A DNA stretch of 64,000 bases from Bog-113 sp965226755 (GTDB lineage Bacteria; Acidobacteriota; Terriglobia; Bryobacterales; Bryobacteraceae), in the NCBI GenBank assembly GCA_965226755.1, contig CBDDDT010000003.1:1550001-1614000 (forward strand), given 5' to 3'. This document shows, piece by piece, positions 61,275-64,000 of the stretch. How positions within the stretch are numbered: position 1 is the first letter of the stretch; every line of letters starts with the position of its first letter. The notes beneath the pieces are model-generated. The model was not told where the DNA came from, did no database searches, and worked only from the letters and a program-made list of their open reading frames with translations. A program made the position numbers and the translations under genes.

Positions 61275-62491
61275 ACCGACGTTCTTTCCTGCGCGCGGCC
61301 GCGGGAGTGTCTGCCGCCAGCCTCTTTCCCGCGCATCGCGCCTCCGCGATTCCGCCCATGAAGATCAAAGCGATTCGCTACTACTACAACCCGAACGGCA
61401 GGCCGCTGTTCAATCAGAGCGCCAACGTGGTGACGGTGGAGACCGACGCCGGTCTTATCGGGATCGGGGAAGGCGGCGCCAAAGACACGGTGGAGCAGTG
61501 CGCGGCGATGCTGATCGGGGAAGATCCTTCGCGCATCGACCACCTCTGGCAGATGATGGAACGCGGGTACTTCTACCCTGCGGGGCGCGAGAAACTGGAT
61601 GCGCTCGGCGCTATCGATCTGGCGCTGTGGGACATCAAGGGCAAGGCTCTGGGCGTACCCGTTCACCAGCTGCTGGGCGGATTATCCCGGAATCACATCG
61701 AATGTTACGCGACGGGCTACCCGGCCAAGGGCTCCCTGCGGGAGACGGCGCGGGCGTGTGTGGAAGCGGGGTTTCGGGCGTTTCGATATTCTGTCGCCGA
61801 GCCGGCCGAGGGAGCACCATTCAACTCGCACCAGATCGTCCGGACGACGGCCGAGAACTGCCGGCAGATCCGCGAGGGGGTGGGACCGAACGGCGACTGG
61901 GCGATCGACTTCCACACCCGGCTCGATATGCCTGATGCGATCCGGCTCAGCTCGCTTATCGAGAATCTGGAGCCGTACTTTTGCGAGGATCTGGTGCGTT
62001 CCGAAGATCCCGGCGTGTACCGGACTTTGCGGCAGCAGGTGAAAGTGCCGATCGCGGTGGGCGAGCAGTTCGGCTACAAGTGGGACACCAACGCGCTGAT
62101 CGAGAATAATCTGATCGATTACACCCGCACAACAGTGCCGAATGTGGGTGGAATTACGGAATACATGAAGATCGCGGCGCTGTGCGAAACACACTATGTC
62201 GGCCTGATCCCGCACTTCACCGGACCGATCTCGGAAGCCGCGCTGGTGCATGCCTGCGGGGTGTTTCCCGGGCCGGTTCTGATGGAAATGGTGGGGGATG
62301 GCGTGCGGCGCAACCAGCCGCACCTGCCGGAGTGTTACGATTTCCGGAACGGCAAAATGTATCCCAACGATCGTCCGGGCCTGGGCGTCACGCTGGACAC
62401 CAAGCCTCTGCAGCTACAATCCGAGATCACAAAGCGCTTCCGCCTGACGCCGATCTTCGAGCGTCCCGACGGCTCCATTACGAACTGGTGA
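61271..62491 (+). CDS. Tat-exported enolase-superfamily (galactonate dehydratase-like) enzyme
   Basis: The 406-residue protein has a twin-arginine signal (NRRSFLRAAAGVSAAS). A mandelate-racemase-type N-terminal domain precedes a barrel. Metal ligands are Asp213 (AIDFHTRLD), Glu239 (YFCEDLVRSED) and Glu265 (IAVGEQFGY); His215 and His315 (GLIPHFTGPI) fit the acid/base pair of the galactonate dehydratase (GalD) branch. The KxK motif of mandelate racemases is absent (FRAFRYSV). It likely dehydrates a sugar acid. It is coupled by ATGA to pheT and by TGATG to the NUDIX gene, an odd setting for an exported catabolic enzyme. Confidence 0.87.
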   Translation: MNRRSFLRAAAGVSAASLFPAHRASAIPPMKIKAIRYYYNPNGRPLFNQSANVVTVETDAGLIGIGEGGAKDTVEQCAAMLIGEDPSRIDHLWQMMERGYFYPAGREKLDALGAIDLALWDIKGKALGVPVHQLLGGLSRNHIECYATGYPAKGSLRETARACVEAGFRAFRYSVAEPAEGAPFNSHQIVRTTAENCRQIREGVGPNGDWAIDFHTRLDMPDAIRLSSLIENLEPYFCEDLVRSEDPGVYRTLRQQVKVPIAVGEQFGYKWDTNALIENNLIDYTRTTVPNVGGITEYMKIAALCETHYVGLIPHFTGPISEAALVHACGVFPGPVLMEMVGDGVRRNQPHLPECYDFRNGKMYPNDRPGLGVTLDTKPLQLQSEITKRFRLTPIFERPDGSITNW

Positions 62492-62877
62492 TGCTGCGGG
62501 TGGTGGCGGCTGTCATCGAGCGGGACGGGAAGATTTTAATTGGGCAGCGGCCGCCCGGCAAATCGCATGCGCTGGAGTGGGAGTTTCCGGGCGGCAAAGT
62601 AGAAGCCGGGGAATCTCCGCGAGCCGCGCTGGCGCGCGAACTCCACGAAGAGCTCGAGATTCATGCGAAGGTCGGACGTGAACTGACGCGCTATCGCTTC
62701 ACCTACCGCAGCCGAAACCCGTTAGAGTTGATTTTCTTTCAAATCTCCAGCTTCGTGGGAGAACCGGTGAACCGCGCTTTTGCGGAGATTCGGTGGGTGA
62801 CGCGCGAAGATCTGCCTGTCTATTCATTCCTGGAAGGCGACTATGCGTTCATCCGGGCGCTCAATCAGGGGCTCTAG
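62491..62877 (+). CDS. NUDIX hydrolase (MutT-like)
   Basis: The 128-residue protein has the NUDIX box GGKVEAGESPRAALARELHEELEI (Gly-Glu-Arg-Glu-Leu-Glu-Glu metal site), preceded by GQRPPGKSHALEWEFPGG. MutT-like members hydrolyse 8-oxo-dGTP or other nucleoside diphosphate derivatives. The ATG overlaps the previous stop (TGATG) by one base. The gene is the last of the pheST-headed unit, and its TAG overlaps the convergent stop of the next gene by 4 bases. Confidence 0.92.
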   Translation: MLRVVAAVIERDGKILIGQRPPGKSHALEWEFPGGKVEAGESPRAALARELHEELEIHAKVGRELTRYRFTYRSRNPLELIFFQISSFVGEPVNRAFAEIRWVTREDLPVYSFLEGDYAFIRALNQGL

Positions 62878-63521
62878 CGCGATGCGGGCGTGAGATTAAA
62901 CGGCATGTTCCGATCCTGATTGAGCTTCTTCGTCAGATCCACGTCGATCAGGCTGAGGTCCGCCTGGTTATGCGTATTCTGCATGGTGACGTAGTTCAGG
63001 GTGCGATCTTCCACCCAATAGGCGAGCGCGGAATATACCGAGTGGTCCTTGTACGCGATCAGGTAGGAACGGGGCTCGGAAGATGCCGGGGCAGGGTCAT
63101 AGGACGGCTGATTTTGATAGACCTGCACATTCGGATCGTCTCCCGGAGGCGGACCGCCCTGTTGAGGAGCACCGAAGTACTGGTTGATGATGACGGGCGG
63201 CGCAGGCGCCATGGGAGGCGCACTGGAGTAATCAGGCCCTACCGGGCCGCCGGAAAGGGAAGGATCCGTATAGCCGGGATAATAGTCCCCAGAGAATCCC
63301 CCGATGTATACAGGATACGCGCCGATGCCGGACCCATAACGGCCGTAACCGCGCCCGTAGCCACGGCCATAACCGTATGAAGGGCTGGGCACGGGACGGC
63401 CCAGGGCGCCGATATTTGGAGTATGGAGCACCCCGCCGACAGAGCCGCGATACTGGGCAAGGCCGGTTCCGGCCAGGGAGGAAGTGAGGAAAAGAGTTCC
63501 GATGAGGAATGAGGGCCGCAT
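62874..63521 (-). CDS. Gly/Tyr-rich exported hypothetical protein
   Basis: The 215-residue protein has a signal peptide (FLIGTLFLTSSLAGTGLAQ). A low-complexity region (about 45-75) is rich in Gly, Tyr and Arg with GYGRGYGR-type repeats, then a Pro-rich stretch (about 95-140, APPMAPAPPVIINQYF). The C-terminus (about 155-215) is folded-looking: SYLIAYKDHSVYSALAYWVEDRTLNYVTM. Similar proteins occur in acidobacterial genomes, with no known role. It shares a 4-bp stop overlap with the NUDIX gene. Confidence 0.68.
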   Translation of the reverse strand: MRPSFLIGTLFLTSSLAGTGLAQYRGSVGGVLHTPNIGALGRPVPSPSYGYGRGYGRGYGRYGSGIGAYPVYIGGFSGDYYPGYTDPSLSGGPVGPDYSSAPPMAPAPPVIINQYFGAPQQGGPPPGDDPNVQVYQNQPSYDPAPASSEPRSYLIAYKDHSVYSALAYWVEDRTLNYVTMQNTHNQADLSLIDVDLTKKLNQDRNMPFNLTPASR

Positions 63522-63550
63522 ATCACAGACTCCGCCGACTTCAGATTAGC

Positions 63551-63588
63551 ACTGAGGGCGCGCGGAGGAAACCCGGTGCGCCCTCAGT
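63551..63588. terminator. Stem-loop between hypothetical and OmpH-like genes
   Basis: ACTGAGGGCGC (63551-63561) pairs perfectly with GCGCCCTCAGT (63578-63588), leaving a 16-base loop. It lies downstream of the OmpH-like gene's stop (63618) on the minus strand and before the next gene. There is no U-tract, so it may be a transcript-end or processing signal rather than a classical terminator. Confidence 0.4.
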
Positions 63589-63617
63589 CTGATACAACGC
63601 GGCTCAAGTCGAACCCG

Positions 63618-64000
63618 TTACGGTTGCTTTGTGAGGCCCGAAGGCGAACGCGGTCGAACAGGGGCGGGAGCTGACGTGGTCAGCGGCGACTTGGTGGCGG
63701 GCAACGAATCGGCGCCGGCGTCGTAAGCGGCGATCACGTCTCGCGTGATGTCGATCGTGTTCGAAGCCCACAGAACCGGAGTTTGCTGGCCACTGACGTC
63801 CAGAACCAGGACATACCCTCGGTCGGTGGCGTATTTGTTGATGATCGCCATCATTTTGCCGCCGAGCGTGTTCATGATCTTCTGGTTTTCGGCTTCCAGA
63901 TCGGCATTGGCGTCATCGGTATCGCGGTTCAGCGCCTTCGTGGAGACGTCGATATCCCGCGCCAGCTTCGCCTGGGCTTCCTGGGCCATGGTGCTCTGCC
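63618..64000 (-). CDS. OmpH/Skp-like periplasmic chaperone, C-terminal part (runs off the right edge)
   Basis: The minus strand is open from 64000 to a stop at 63618, and ATG 63989 is internal to the family pattern. The visible part is QSTMAQEAQAKLARDIDV, then a helical tentacle (ALNRDTDDANADLEAENQKIM) and the C-terminal beta-alpha end (LGGKMMAIINKYATDRGYVLVLDVSGQ), followed by a Pro-rich tail. This is the C-terminal two thirds of Skp/OmpH, which escorts outer-membrane proteins. The N-terminus and signal peptide lie beyond the window. Confidence 0.85.
   Translation of the reverse strand, partial: QSTMAQEAQAKLARDIDVSTKALNRDTDDANADLEAENQKIMNTLGGKMMAIINKYATDRGYVLVLDVSGQQTPVLWASNTIDITRDVIAAYDAGADSLPATKSPLTTSAPAPVRPRSPSGLTKQP

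Noticed and set aside
1..64000. CRISPR arrays, insertion sequences, phage genes and rRNA
   Set aside because: No regularly spaced repeats, transposase or integrase motifs, phage structural genes or rRNA segments were seen.

Overview
The window looks like a chromosomal segment of a high-GC Acidobacteriota, most likely the Bryobacterales/Solibacterales (Candidatus Solibacter/Bryobacter) lineage. This is inferred from gene content, not from a marker-gene comparison. The clues are an acidobacterial-type long MacB-like ABC permease, a DUF1549/DUF1553 cytochrome-like protein in an operon with WD40 and pre-peptidase-domain proteins, a membrane-anchored winged-helix regulator of the kind common in this phylum, several secreted proteins of acidobacterial style, and strong G/C third-position bias that produces long antisense shadow frames.

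Layout. 1-5100 (all minus): a partial SMP-30/gluconolactonase gene, a short orphan fragment, a GAF sensor protein, a methyltransferase-S9 peptidase pair, a 457-bp stretch without a gene, and an orotate-phosphoribosyltransferase-like gene. 5100-11500 (minus): a multidomain polyketide/fatty-acid-type synthase (KS-AT-DH-PPTase, no visible ACP or KR) followed by a GPH-family transporter and the phosphoribosyltransferase, apparently one transcription unit. 11986-15090: a secreted lipase-like protein with a dockerin-like module, ending at an 18-bp perfect hairpin. 15100-22460: a winged-helix regulator, pyrE, a polysaccharide deacetylase, an XRE regulator/membrane-protein pair with a clear promoter-operator, a PAP2 phosphatase, an LTxxQ-like secreted protein, YggX and a TPR plus double-retropepsin protein. 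22757-28541: three-gene DUF1549 - WD40 - PPC-domain operon. 28561-33932: DinB, a 52-aa Cys-rich protein, gamma-glutamyltransferase, DUF72, a degenerate response regulator and a secreted unknown.

34051-38225: tRNA-Val(GAC) followed by a large TPR-CHAT caspase-like protease gene and a small partner gene of unknown family. This is the best candidate in the window for an undescribed protease-effector or protease-substrate system. 38259-40735: a MacB-like permease gene with a one-base frameshift. 40918-49267: exonuclease III, a VOC protein, a small HTH gene with an upstream palindrome, two SpoIIE-type phosphatases flanking an M1 metallopeptidase, and a ClC channel. 49281-55305: Tat-exported alpha-galactosidase, a truncated gene remnant, two convergent polytopic glycosyltransferase-like proteins and a hexuronate-type MFS transporter. 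55244-64000: a secreted unknown, purA, a conserved unknown, pheS-pheT-enolase-superfamily dehydratase-NUDIX (overlapping genes), a Gly/Tyr-rich secreted protein and the C-terminal part of an OmpH/Skp-like chaperone.

Housekeeping genes (pyrE, purA, pheST, xth, yggX, tRNA-Val) are mixed with secreted hydrolases and transport genes. No CRISPR array, insertion sequence, phage module or rRNA was seen.
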